Shown here piece by piece: positions 31,349 to 42,239 of a stretch of DNA of 64,000 nucleotides. Origin of the DNA: Isoetes taiwanensis. Lineage: Eukaryota > Streptophyta > Lycopodiopsida > Isoetales > Isoetaceae. Below the pieces are notes generated by a model. That model worked only from the letters and a program-made list of their open reading frames with translations. It was not told where the DNA came from and did no database searches. Each line of letters starts with the position of its first letter. Positions within the stretch are counted from its first letter, which is position 1. The stretch lies in NCBI GenBank assembly GCA_021234155.1, contig JAJEKV010000071.1:5456483-5520482 (forward strand), read 5' to 3'. The translations under genes and the position numbers were made by a program.

Positions 31349-34050
31349 GAAAAGAGAACCTTGACCACCTTCCAGGCCTTGAGGAGACCTTTAAGAAAAG
31401 GCGAAGCATGAGGGAATGGCCGCAAATCCTCAAACAGAGCCCGCGGCAACTGAGCCGGAATTGTTGGCTTCCTAAACACAATAGAGTGGCGAAGCGACTG
31501 TGCCAACAGAGCCAATCCTGGGGATTGTTGCTCCTGCAACAACTGCCAGATGAATTTCGACACCAGAACCTTCGTGTGCAAGGACAAATCAAGCATACCT
31601 AAGCCCCCCGCCTTTCTGGGACGCACCCACTTCCACCATGCGACCTTCACTGTAGCCCCCTCCTCATTTCCTCCCCAAACAAAATTGCGAATGGTGTCAT
31701 CCAACTCCTTAACCACACTTTCTGGCGCAAGTATGCAGGAGGCTGCATAAACATGAGTGCTACAGAGCACTGACTTGGCTACCAGAATCCTACCAGCCAT
31801 AGTGAGTTTACTTCCCCTCCACCAGTTCAGATGCTGCTTAAGATTCTGTAATGTCTCCGCCCAAATTGCCCTAGCATTAATGTCCAAGCCAAATGGTATG
31901 CCTAACAGTTTGGCGGTATGTGTCAATGGCGGTGTAAGAGCCCGGGAAACCGACTCAACCACGTGGGAGGAGGTTCCTCCGGCACCCACATGGCCGAGCA
32001 CTTCGACCAGTTAAGCAAGCACCCCGAAGCTAAAGAAAAGGCATCCAAAATATTCTTGGCTGCCTGGAGATTGGACTCATCTGCATGAAGAAAGAGGAAT
32101 GTATCATCCACAAATTGATTGCAAACCTGTTGCGACCCATCATCCATGCGGAGACCTTGCACCACATTGTCAGCAACTGCCACCTGAAAAAGCTGCGAGA
32201 GAGCTTCTGCCACTATAGTGAACAGGAAGGGGGCCAACGGACATCCCTGCCTAATGCCTCGGCCCACAGAGAAGATTGAAGAGGTCTCACCTCGACACCC
32301 ACAATCGCCGCCCTAGCAGACACGCGTGTAGCTTCATAACCGTTTCCACGAAACTAGGTCCGCACGCAAAGGCACGCATCATATCACGCCAAGAAGCGCC
32401 CAACCTAACTTGTCATAAGCCTTGGCAAAATCCAAATTTTAAGAAAAACAAGGGGCTGCCTCATCCTACGAGCCCAATGCACTCCCTCAAAAGCAGCAGC
32501 CACATTATGAAGAATGTTCCGCTGTGGTATAAAACCAGACTGCTCTGCACTAATGGCGTGAACTAGTACTGGCTTAAGCCTCTCAACCAAAGCCTTAGCA
32601 ATGATTTTATACACTACAGCACAACAGAGTAATAGGCCTCCAGGTCATTGATGGTTTTAGGATGCTTACACTTGGGTATAAGTGAAATACAACCCTGTAT
32701 TCAGCCAGAGGATGCATCGAAGTTATTCCCCAAAAGATCCACATACACCCGCACCACCGAAGTCCCCACCCATTCCGGTGACTTCTGAAAAACTCCACTG
32801 GTATTCCATCTAATCCAGGACACTTATTCCGAGCCAACAGGTGGCATGCATCCCCCAACTCCTGCCCGGTCAACGGCTCCTCTAAGCTCTGTCTTTGAAG
32901 GGCTGAGATTCTTGGCGATACCTTGGCCAGCACCAGCTCTTGAAAAACACTCTATGAGGGAAGCGGGCTCTCCTTAAAAATGTTTCATAGTGCTGCTACA
33001 AAGGCCTTGATAGCATCGGTTCTTTGCAACAACACTCCCCTGGGTGTAACTATGTCCGCCATGGCTGCCGCATACTTCTTCCGGGCGGGCTGCTCGGAAA
33101 AGACTTTAGAGCAAGTGTCGGGACTGCTTCAGCCCCGTCAAACTGCTTTGACCCGCCTGCGATACCTTGGCCTCCTCCTCAACCTCGATCCGGCGAAGCA
33201 CTCTTTGCTCCACGCGAAGCCATCGAGACCCGCCCTCTAAGAGACTCGGTTCCGCATATAAGGCATCAACTGCGGCCCGAGCCAAAGCCTTTTGCCGCCC
33301 CATTCTTTCATAAATTGTTTTACCCTAGCCAATGTTGTAACCATTGCACTCATTCCGCTATCTGGCTGAATATCTGGCGCCAAATGAGCTTCTGTACCAT
33401 TTGTGAACTCTGGATCTGAAGAAAGCTTGTGTTAAGCTTAAAACGAATCCCCGAGAGGCCGCGGTGGGTGGTCATGAAGCATTGAATGATCGGGGAGTGT
33501 GATCGAGAGGCAGGTGGCGAGAACATTCACCCTAGTGAAGGCTGGAGCATAATCCAAGGCTGGCTGGAGTGCCATAAACTCTATCCGACCTAGAGTATGC
33601 CCTACCATGCCCCAACCAATTATTGCACCAAGTAAAATTCGATCCCGGGAAGCTCTGTTAAACCCCACTCCTGCACAAACCTAAGCCATTGGTCACGCTT
33701 AAAACCCACGCACAATATCTGAACCAATACCATGCTCGTCCCTCGGGAGCTCCACCATGTTAAAGTCACCCAGGACAAACCATGTAGAACCCATACCAAA
33801 GGATTGGAGCTTATTTCGCAATTGTGCCCATAAGCAACCTCTCTGAGTGGCTCCAATTGGTGCATACACATTCAGTAAGCCCCACTCGGACTGGCCCTCC
33901 TTCCATTTAATCACTGCCCACTGGCCTTGGCTATCTGTGGCTGAAAAGGTTACATGTACACCCATTTTCCAACAAATCAAAGTACCTCCCCTGGCCCTGC
34001 CCGTTGTAGCAGCTGCAGCCACGTACTGATTACCCAAGATATTCATTAGG
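31348..34050 (-). mobile_element. LINE, 5' segment (EEP endonuclease and RT), decayed
   Basis: Minus-strand fragments in order: EEP endonuclease (34046-33699, VLGDFNMVELPR), linker pieces (33668-33106), RT start (32933-32607, NKCPGLDGIPVEFF), RT middle (32614-32405, SGFIPQRNILHN), catalytic part (32267-31923, RQGCPLAPFLF and NQFVDDTFLFLHADES), and RT thumb (32001-31348, AKLLGIPFGLD). Frames change repeatedly, so it is dead. The 5' end is truncated inside EEP at 34050, next to a 13-bp target duplication. The 3' part continues at 27491 beyond the Helitron; the LINE alone is about 3.68 kb. Confidence 0.85.
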
Positions 34051-34063
34051 TTGGACGTATATT
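34051..34063. repeat. Target site duplication, right
   Basis: TTGGACGTATATT, partner of 26501-26513. Confidence 0.8.
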
Positions 34064-37000
34064 ATCATCCTAGGGAAAGAAGGTGTGTGAAATAAGTTGA
34101 ATGATGGACCATATATGGGATATGGTGGAGCATATGGATGTGGTGGCAATTGGTATGTAACCTTACTTTAACGTAAGGAATGTACACTTTTATTGACATG
34201 CAAAATTGGACGAAAATGCAATATTCAATGGAAAAGGTGTTTTAGGCAAGATACCTAAAATATTAGGGTAAAGAGATCCGGCAATATATCTTGCCTTGTG
34301 GATTGCTGAAGGTGCAATAATTTGGCATAAACGAAGAGATTGCTATTGCTGCTTGTGATGGGAATGATCTGAATGTACCACTAGGAAGCGTATGGTTGCA
34401 GAAAATCCGCCCATGCTGCCCTGAAAGTTGCCATTAGAAGCATATTGCAGCACGTAGTATGGCTAAAAGCGACAAGATACAAGAATTTCTTTTGTGTTGC
34501 GCACACTGGTGAAGCCAAAGAATCTGATGGCATTGGCAGAGTCGCAAATCCCATTCAAGCTAATCAGGTTTGGGCTTATGAGGCTATTTAAAAGATTTCT
34601 TTCATTAAGAACTGATGCATTGATTTTTTCCACATGTCGATGTGCTTGGGGTTGTTAAGCAATGGTAACATTTGTTGGCTCAATACCATAAGATAATAGA
34701 GTGGCTATGAAATATTCAGATTTAGTTATTTCCATTATGGTTTATTATATGGTGAAGTAACACTAGCTAAACTTAGATGTAAATTGCTCATTCATTAAAT
34801 GTATTGACATGATCTGGAAATGGTAGCATAATGCCATTGGCTAGACATATGCATTTTTTGACATTTGCCATAAAAAGATCATGTTGCTAGAGCAGGCCTA
34901 TATGATTCACTGGGATTGCATTTTCCACACAAATGTTGCTATGGACCTGTGCTGTAGTTTAATTCTAAAATGAGTGGCAACTGGTTGTAGTAAACATGGC
35001 AAATGTGCTGGCTGCATGGGTAGTGCTTTAAGCTTTTATGTAAAAGCATTAAGATAGACTACCAATAAATTAGAGAGTTATCCCCCTGAAATGGGGAGGA
35101 AGAAGCCTGTGTAAAATGTTGTTAAGCTGATAAAGCGGTTGAAGCATTCTAGTTAGAAACCAATAAATTAGAGGTATGTTATTTCCCTGAAATGGGGAAA
35201 TACAACATGAAAGATGCCTGCATAAAGAGGTGTTAGCCAGTGTTGTAAGTAGACCTTACTGAATCTACAATTGTACTATACCATTTGGTAAGATTGATGG
35301 GCATTTTCCATGTATAAATTTAAGTACTTACTGATTGCAAGCAGTGTGAAGGGGGATAACCTTAGAGGACCCCATGACGCCTGCTAGTAGCTTAGGCTCT
35401 TACCCATGAACTTGGCTAACCGTCCTTTGGTTCTACTGCAGGTAACAGGGTCCTCTATTCTCTGTTTTGTTTTCTTTTAAACAAGTAGCTGGATTTACGC
35501 CTTTCGGATGGAAGATATGACGTGAAGTTTGTACACTTGTACTCATAATTTCATACGGTTGTAAGATAAACTTGATGTGCTACTATGATAAAGGTATTAT
35601 ACTTGCTCATAATATTTGTTGGGCCAGTAGTAGTACTATGCTGAAAACACAGGTTTTATTATGTATGTTATGAAATCTGAGAGATATTTTCACTACTGAA
35701 TATATGGAAATGTGTAAAAAGTGACCTTGTCTAAGTCTTAATACATATGCACCTGTATGTTTTAAGGACTGCTTATTGATGCTTGTTTCAAGTATAAAGG
35801 TTTGGGCTTACCAGACTAGAAGGTTTTTTTTTAACTTAATGCTTAAGCAAAACAGCTTAAGCAAGTGGCCAAGTTGAAGTAAACATCCCAATACAAGATG
35901 CTAATCGTGTCAAGTAAAATCATGCCAAGCTGCCTATGACCATATATATCTCTTGCGAATGTGCAAAAAACATATAACATTATATAAATGAATGCATATA
36001 AGAAAGAGGGTTGCTTTCCCTATGGTTAGAACTGAAGATTAGAGAATTTTTGTAAGTAATACTCAATCTGCATGTTAAAAGATGATATGAGAAAATGGAA
36101 TATTAAATGAAGAGATGTCACTGATTGCAAGAACAAGACAAAAGAATTTCTCCTTAAGCCATAGTAAATTTACTCTTTTTACTTGCTTTTGCCATATCGG
36201 TGACAAACAATCACCAAATTTCAGATGGAACAACTGCTATGGAACTTGTCAAAGCATGGGCACATGCTCTGATATAAGTTCTCATAACCTTTCAACAATG
36301 TAAACTTCAAACTGCATGTGGAATTTATAGGTTCGCATCCTAGATCTGGTTGCTTCTTGTCTATCTCAACAAATGTGTCATCTCCTGCCAAACAATCTCC
36401 AATTACTAACCAGTTATTCCAAACAACCAAATAACCAGGTAACTGGTTAACAGTCTCCAATTGCCATCTCAATAGAACCTCCCAGCAGAAATTAAGCCAG
36501 AAATTAAACCATTCCTAGTAGAAATTAAACAATCAGAAATACAACTTGTTCTTTATTATGACACTGCTTGGGCTTTGTCACCTTATCCTGTGAGGTTGCA
36601 AGCAACTATATTCAAACTGTCAAGCTCCCACATTTAATCATATACAACAGTGGAACCAAGTAAAAGCTGTAGGCCCCGAATCAAAATATAGGCCATATGA
36701 GAACATCCAACCATATTCAAGTAGGCCTATGAAGATTCATTTTGAGAATAGTCATCTCTTTCCTGTTTTAAAGGTTTTGGAGCATGAGATTGAAACCTCA
36801 CACTGGGACAACATATATGTTACTGAGACTTAACCATGATATCATTCACTTCATGAATATTTTTTATCCTTTCCGTTTGACATAATTGCCATTTGGTAGC
36901 ACAAAAAGCTAACCGTGCTTTTCAATATGCTTCATCTTGGTTGCTTTTGCTGTTTCACTGATTTTTCATTAATTGTTTGCTGAAATATACAATAAGGCAA

Positions 37001-37740
37001 ATGTCAATATCACAAAAGAAAACATATGCTAAATTTTCACGAGCTTCTCATGATGGTACATGAATTTAAAAACCACCCATTTTCCAAAATAGTGATGCCT
37101 TTTGACCAATGCAAATCCTAGTCCATTCTTGACATTCTACACTGCATGCAACAAGAATGTTCGCATAAATTTTTACAAAGAAAGATTGAGAAAAGAACAT
37201 GTCCTCGGCATATGAAGGGTCAACAATCTGAAGCCGACGAAAGAATACCTTATTTGAATTTTTCGCATATACATCTTAAGAAAGTTAGCGAATGTCTTAA
37301 CCATAGCATAATCTTCACTATCAACACACAATTGATGGAATAAAGATAAACCATTATAAGTGGGTTCAGCTCACACCATGAGGATGGTTACAGTATGGTA
37401 GACTAGATAACTACAAATATTGTAGAGAATCAGATAATATTCTACAATCCAATTGGGGGATCATCAAGTTTGATTCAATAAAGAAGAATGGGAGGCTTAT
37501 GCTGCTGTCTAGTTTCAGACAATCCTAATTGAAACATTCCTCGATATTGCCAATGTTTTCAAGGGTGTTTTACTTGGTTTTTTCAAACGGTAATTTACCT
37601 ATGTTGCTCAAACAACCCCTATGTAATTACAATTAAAATTTGATTTGCACTTATTCAGAACTTTAGGACTTCTTTCAGAATATGGTATACCTGTTTGTTT
37701 TTTCTTTAAATAAATGATGGTGAAATGATGATGCTTTTGT
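34064..37740. other. Mostly non-coding, AT-rich
   Basis: No supported gene. It holds the second structured element (35345-35460) and a diverged ~100-bp direct duplication at 35045-35110 and 35160-35240 (ACCAATAAATTAGAG ... CCCTGAAATGGGGA). The DNA before the duplication has many ATGGCATT-like words but no clear unit. Confidence 0.45.
35345..35460 (+). other. Conserved structured element, copy 2
   Basis: Core 35385-35446 matches 24686-24746. The arms 35363-35372 (TAGAGGACCC) and 35448-35457 (GGGTCCTCTA) are perfectly complementary over 10 bp, although their sequence is unlike the arms of copy 1. An inner CCTGC/GCAGG pair is also possible. Homology extends left to GTGAAGGGG(G/A)ATA. T-runs follow at 35463-35477. 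Confidence 0.6.
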
Positions 37741-37752
37741 ATTGTGGAGCAG

Positions 37753-38131
37753 TATTCAGCCTTATTTGGCAACTTTTTGGAGGATGATGTGCAACAACAT
37801 AGTTCTCTCTCCATGGAAGCCTTGACAAGGAACCGCTCAGAGCCTTCACTTATTAACTTGTATCCTGCTCCTCCAGCACCCTTGCCATACAAAGCAGAGA
37901 CGAGATACATGAGGTTGCAGCATGGTGAGCAGAATAAAGCAAGGGTTGCAGAGTCATGCTGTGATGAAGGCGTTTCAACAAGGGCACTGGGTCAGGAAGT
38001 AGAGGGTTCTTTGTTATCAAGATATAGTAGCGAGTCTAAACAAGAAGAAAAAGAGCAATTCAAACTAATGAAGACAGATTCAGTAAGATCTCTTGCTGAT
38101 GACGAAGATATATGTCCCACTTGTCTTTATG
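37753..38131 (+). pseudogene. Exon of a RING-type E3 ubiquitin ligase (At3g02290-like)
   Basis: A single exon bounded by an acceptor (TTGTGGAGCAG before 37753) and a donor (GGTAACA, GT at 38132). It encodes SEPSLINLYPAPPAPLPY, then RYMRLQHGEQNKARV, an acidic Ser-rich linker and DDEDICPTCL. The Pro-rich PLPYD...R..RLQ segment and the start of a RING-H2 (C-P-T-C-L) are typical of the plant family that includes At3g02290. The rest of the RING (His and Cys ligands) is not seen downstream. Either the next exon lies far away or, more likely in this setting, this is a displaced exon. Confidence 0.6.
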
Positions 38132-38572
38132 GTAACACCTTTGTCTCTTGCCTTAATAACAGGGAATTTCAATGATGGATGTGTATCTGGTCTCATTATA
38201 ATTCTGAGCGGGTTTTATAACAAACTTGGATCGGGAACAAGATTTGGCTATCTCCACAGATGTCATCAAAAGCTCCAGCAAATTGCAAAATATATTATGT
38301 ACGAGAATAGAAGGGAGTGATCCCACAGATTAGCATTATATACTTGTCCAATAAACCACTTGGTTTTCAGGTTTGGATGGTAGACTCTGTATTCCAAAAC
38401 TAACTTGCAGTATATACATAGGAGAACCCGAAGATAAACACGGATTGTATACATCATTTTCATTTGGCTTGTACTTTCAAACGGATAGGAAGAAGCAAGA
38501 ATTGACAAGATCTTGGTGTGTACATCAAGCTCACAGTATTCTGAAGCAACCTCACAGTATTCTAAAGCAATC

Positions 38573-38812
38573 TCAAAGCCTCCCCATTTCATAAAATTTT
38601 GTTTTAACGAAACTAACCTGCTCGTCCTCGTCCTCGTCATCGTCTTGTTCTGCTGCAACTTGTGAAGAAGCAAACCTAATGCGGCCACATCTAGCTATCC
38701 ACGACATATGGCGACACGCTCTCAACCTCTGATGGAAGCTCCGGCATTTCGAGCTCGACCTTACTGTCCGCCATTTCCACAGATTCATTTGACAGTCGAC
38801 ACCTCTGTCCAT
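38573..38812 (-). pseudogene. Possible first exon with DE-rich tract
   Basis: Two overlapping minus frames look protein-like. One starts MADSKVELEMPELPSEVESV (ATG near 38775). The other contains IRFASSQVAAEQDDDEDEDE and meets a CAG/GTTAGT donor near 38618. A one-base shift near 38685 would join them. No family recognised. Confidence 0.3.
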
Positions 38813-38814
38813 TA

Positions 38815-39069
38815 AAAGTTAAAGTGACCTTGAAAGGTCACTTTAATTTTCAGTGTAATTTTTATTATCAGTTAACTTTGCATTTAATTTACTAACTTAA
38901 CATAAAATAGTCTGAACCAAATTTAAGTCAACACTTTTAGGTTTAAAAAGTTAACGGAATGCTAAATAAAAAAGTTAATAGAAAGCTAAACTAACTAGTG
39001 GTGTGAAGGCAAATGCAGTTAAATTCTTAACAGAATCTTAACTTAAAGGCGGGTGCGAAGATATCCTAA
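38815..39069. mobile_element. Candidate TTAAC-rich MITE end
   Basis: The right end GGCGGGTGCGAAGATATCC (39048-39066) is the inverse of the left end at 16672 and is followed by TAA. The interior is rich in GTTAAC and TTAAGT words. A perfect palindrome AAAGTGACCTT/AAGGTCACTTT lies at about 38820-38845. The left border is uncertain. Confidence 0.35.
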
Positions 39070-39204
39070 GACTGCCATAATAAGACTCGTGCAAAAAGCC
39101 CCTCAAGGTACTTGCAAAAAACAGTAACAGAGTTACCATGTTCTTTCGCCTAAGTTCTGGCTGTGGCGGCGTTTGGGTGAACATATCCGGCATGCATTTC
39201 CCTC

Positions 39205-39415
39205 CTTCTGCATATCTTCATCCATTGCAGCGCTTCATATCTTCATCCATTGCAGCATTTGTATGTCCGCCGGCGCCCTTTGTAGCCTTGCAACATCCAC
39301 GCCTAAGCTTATAAATCAGTCTCAAGGATCAGACTTCTTTTTGCAGCGCTTCATATCTTCATTCATTGCAGCGTTTGTATGTCCGCCGGTGCCCTTTGTA
39401 GCCTTGCAGCATCAG
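39205..39415 (+). repeat. Tandem 70-bp duplication
   Basis: GCAGCGCTTCATATCTTCAT ... GTATGTCCGCCGG(C/T)GCCCTTTGTAGCCTTGCA is present at about 39228-39298 and 39343-39413. A shorter ATCTTCATCCATTGCAGC doublet lies at 39212 and 39237. Confidence 0.75.
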
Positions 39416-39416
39416 T

Positions 39417-39446
39417 GTTGGATCTACCCGAGCCTGCTAGAACTAT
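39417..39446. repeat. 30-bp direct repeat, left
   Basis: TTGGATCTACCCGAGCCTGC then TAGA, nearly identical to 41019-41045. The pair brackets about 1.6 kb of very AT-rich DNA with the VPS16 exon. Confidence 0.7.
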
Positions 39447-39806
39447 GTGGATTCAGATCTACATATTTGGATTTAATTTGGATTCAAGGTTGCCATGATA
39501 AGATTATATGTATTTTTAACTCTTGTTGATTTTTATAAAATTTTCAATTTAACTTCAGATAAAAAGTATGAAAGTTATCAATGTTTAAAATCGTTTTCTA
39601 CACTAATTTATCTATTTGAAATTAATTTTTTCATCTAAGATGAACTCTATATGATAAAATATTTTTTTTTAAATGTTTAAAGAAAGTTTAGATAAAATGT
39701 ATCAAATGATTACGTTTATGTTTTAATTAAAAAATAATTGAATAGTTTAGTTTTAATTAATTTTCAATATATATTTTTCAATATTTGTTATTAAAACATA
39801 ACATAC

Positions 39807-40117
39807 CAACCCATTACTCCAAATGACACAATCTGCAACTCCTTGTTCCCAGCACTCCCTGCCAAGAGTAATGTGCTCTGGAAAAAGTTCACCATGCACA
39901 TTATATTGAAAAACAGTACCATCTTGCATTATACACAACAAAATTTCTTCATCTGTCCACCCAATACCAATCAACCTTCCTCTTGGCCTATCCCATAGAA
40001 CAGATGCAACGAGTATACCTGAAGATGTGAATATCAAAAGCTTAGGTCTTGCAGATTCGGCTCTCAGTTGAACAATCTTCGCATCATCCCTTATTATAGC
40101 AATGGGTCCACCAAATT
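39807..40117 (-). pseudogene. VPS16: Single exon of VPS16 (HOPS/CORVET subunit)
   Basis: A minus-strand exon of 311 bp with acceptor (TATGAG/AATTTGG) and donor (GGGTTG/GTATGT). It encodes GGPIAIIRDDAKIVQL, LWDRPRGRLIGIGWTDEE, CIMQDGTVFQYNVHGELF and GRECWEQGVADCVIWSNG. This is the N-terminal beta-propeller region of VPS16 (VCL1 in Arabidopsis), a core subunit of the HOPS/CORVET tethering complexes at vacuole and endosome. The frame is intact. Neighbouring VPS16 exons are not visible within several kb on either side. It may belong to a host gene with very long introns or be an isolated exon moved by an element. The flanks are about 70 percent AT. Confidence 0.75.
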
Positions 40118-40577
40118 CTCATATAATTTTAAGTCACTCACTTATCAAACCATAATATTTTATTTACAAATTATCCTGATTGCCAAATTTTGAATTTGTT
40201 AAGAACTAGTTGAAAATTAAAATTTTATATTCTCGAAATGTCTAATTCTAAATAGATTCACGTAAAAATTAGTTTAGAAAACAATTGTTTATGTTTCTAT
40301 AACAATTATACTTTAAATTTAAAGATAAAGTTATATAATTAGAACTTGTAAAAATTATAAGCATCAAGAAAAATTAAACATGACATGTAATCTTAAAATG
40401 ATACCGCAGTCTATTATATCTGAATAAGTCCAAGTTTTGTCGAATAGGTCATCAAGTTTTCTCTTGTACCTGTTTTACAACAAAACATAGAACAGTTAAG
40501 TTGTGTACAAATTTTCTAGTTTAAGGCATTAGACTTTAGACTTTGAATGTTATCATGCATTTATCTTTCAGATATTT

Positions 40578-40931
40578 TTGCCTTGCAGATATTTTCGCCT
40601 TGCAATCAATACTAGAAAGGGTAACAATTATATGAGTATAGGAAATGATGCGAAATTAAAATTAATAGTGGCATTAAAAGCAGTATATCGCAAACAAGCA
40701 ACCCAATTAGAGTTGCAATTAGACAAGATCGCAAGTCTAGAAGCAAAACTGAAACAAATCAATATTTTAAAAGATCATGTGGATAACATGAGATTAAGAA
40801 ACGCCTTAGTAGCAGCTAGGAACAAAGCTGCTGCTACTATTGCGGGAAAAATAAAGGGGAAAATTGGGGTGATTTCTTTAAAAATGAAGATCGAATTAAG
40901 GAAATGCTCAAACAAAAAGTCCCCGCAATAA
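40578..40931 (+). CDS. Coiled-coil ORF or exon, unknown
   Basis: A frame of 117 codons following a TTTGCCTTGCAG acceptor-like site; the first ATG is near 40632 (MSIGNDAKLKL). The product is predicted coiled-coil by its heptad-like spacing (ATQLELQLDKIASLEAKLKQ) with a Lys/Ala-rich end (AAATIAGKIKGKIG). It could be an exon of a host gene or a fragment. It is opposite in strand to the VPS16 exon, so not part of that gene. Confidence 0.35.
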   Translation: MPCRYFRLAINTRKGNNYMSIGNDAKLKLIVALKAVYRKQATQLELQLDKIASLEAKLKQINILKDHVDNMRLRNALVAARNKAAATIAGKIKGKIGVISLKMKIELRKCSNKKSPQ

Positions 40932-41018
40932 TCCTATACTTCTTAAAAGATGGAAAACAAATTCACAACATGAATAGTAAGGTGCATAAAGTAGATCTTC
41001 GGGAGATCGCAGATTCAG

Positions 41019-41045
41019 TATTAGATCTACCCGAGCCTGCTAGAT
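41019..41045. repeat. 30-bp direct repeat, right
   Basis: Partner of 39417-39446. Immediately upstream, CTTCGGGAGATC can pair with GATCTACCCGAG within the repeat. The poly(TAGAA) of the LINE starts right after it. Confidence 0.7.
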
Positions 41046-42230
41046 TATAGAATAGAATAGAATAGAATAGAATAGAATAGAATAGAATATACATTAACGT
41101 CCCTCAGGCCGTGAGGCCCCCGGACTTGTGTAGCGTCCTGCGAGCTCCCAATGGGTGCTGCCAGCAAACAGACACATAGGTTTTATGTAGCCATCTAGCG
41201 GGCTTCTCTTGTTCTTTATATTACCCGCATCGTGCTTATAGCTGGCTTCTTGGCCATACACAATGCTTCGCTATAAACAGTTTTGAACTGTACTTTGTGG
41301 GCCTCTCTGATCCGCCTCATCCGTGCTTCTCAGATTATTAGCCCTCTCTCTTTGTGCACCCCCCGGTGTCTTATTATCATTTCTTTTATAGCTTTCGCTA
41401 CCTCTGTGAGTGTCTCTTCTTTGTCCATCAGTGCTAGGAGTGGGAGGTCCCACCTGACCTTGTTAAATTTGGACCTTATATCTGTGTAAACCGGGCACTC
41501 TTTTACCATGTGCTCTTCGTCCTCTATTTTTTCTGAGTCACATACTCGACATATTCGTTCTGCTCTATCTATTTTCCTCCATCTATCCTTCTCAATTCGG
41601 AGGTCATGGCTCCCCATCCTGAATCTAGCCAGCGTTCCCCTGTTACTCTTATTCAACACGCTGCTTTTGTACGTGATATGCCCTATTTGTCTTCCTGAAT
41701 TGAAGGTTTCCAATAGCCAGATTGTCTTCGGCCCTGTGTGTCGTGTTAGCCAGTTCCTCATTGCTGTGGCTGTCCATTCTTCGTCCCATCCGTCCGCTTG
41801 TATAATCTGGCTTAGTTGCATCCCCATATTTGCCGTCCACTTTGCCAAATCGTTAAACCATCCCTTGCCTGTTGTTATGTGATGTTTTGCTGATTCATCT
41901 ATTGCTAGTGAGGACAAATTTATCATCTTTCCCATAGCTGTTGTCCTTTATTAGGTACCTAATTGTTCTTTCCCATGCCCTCACTTCCATTGGCTTTTCC
42001 CCTGTCTCATATAATATTGTTGCTAACGATGTGCTTGTCCTCACCTGAAATTCCTGTCCGTACCATTGCCTCAATATGCCTTCTTGTTTTTCCCATTTCT
42101 TCTCTGATAGGCCTGGTCCCCATGTCTCACATCCGTACAGTTGTGTTGATGCCACTATTGTACTAAATAGAGATTTGAGTTTCATTTTTTCCTCCAAGTT
42201 GTAGCTAGTTCCCGGACAAGGCCGTTAAAG
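41046..42230 (-). mobile_element. (TTCTA)n-tailed LINE, 5'-truncated
   Basis: Minus-strand element. The tail is the (TAGAA)n run at 41046-41090. The 3' UTR ends in GGGACGTTAATGTA. The coding frames at 42197-41895 (TQLYGCETWGPGLSEKKWEK, the segment after RT) and 41935-41330 end in a Cys/His module, RICRVCDSEKIEDEEHMVKE then CPVY. That C-x2-C...H...C pattern closes several non-LTR families with simple-repeat tails, distinct from the L1-type LINEs elsewhere in the window. A one-step frame change lies near 41930. The 5' cut is near 42230. Confidence 0.75.
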
Positions 42231-42239
42231 TTTTGAGTG

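Noticed and set aside
36328-36345. Box-B-like GGTTCGCATCC suggesting a tRNA
   Set aside because: No acceptor or D arm and no box A at the expected distance.
38815-38845. Terminator-like perfect palindrome
   Set aside because: A bacterial-type terminator makes no sense in this eukaryotic context; it is more likely part of a small mobile element.
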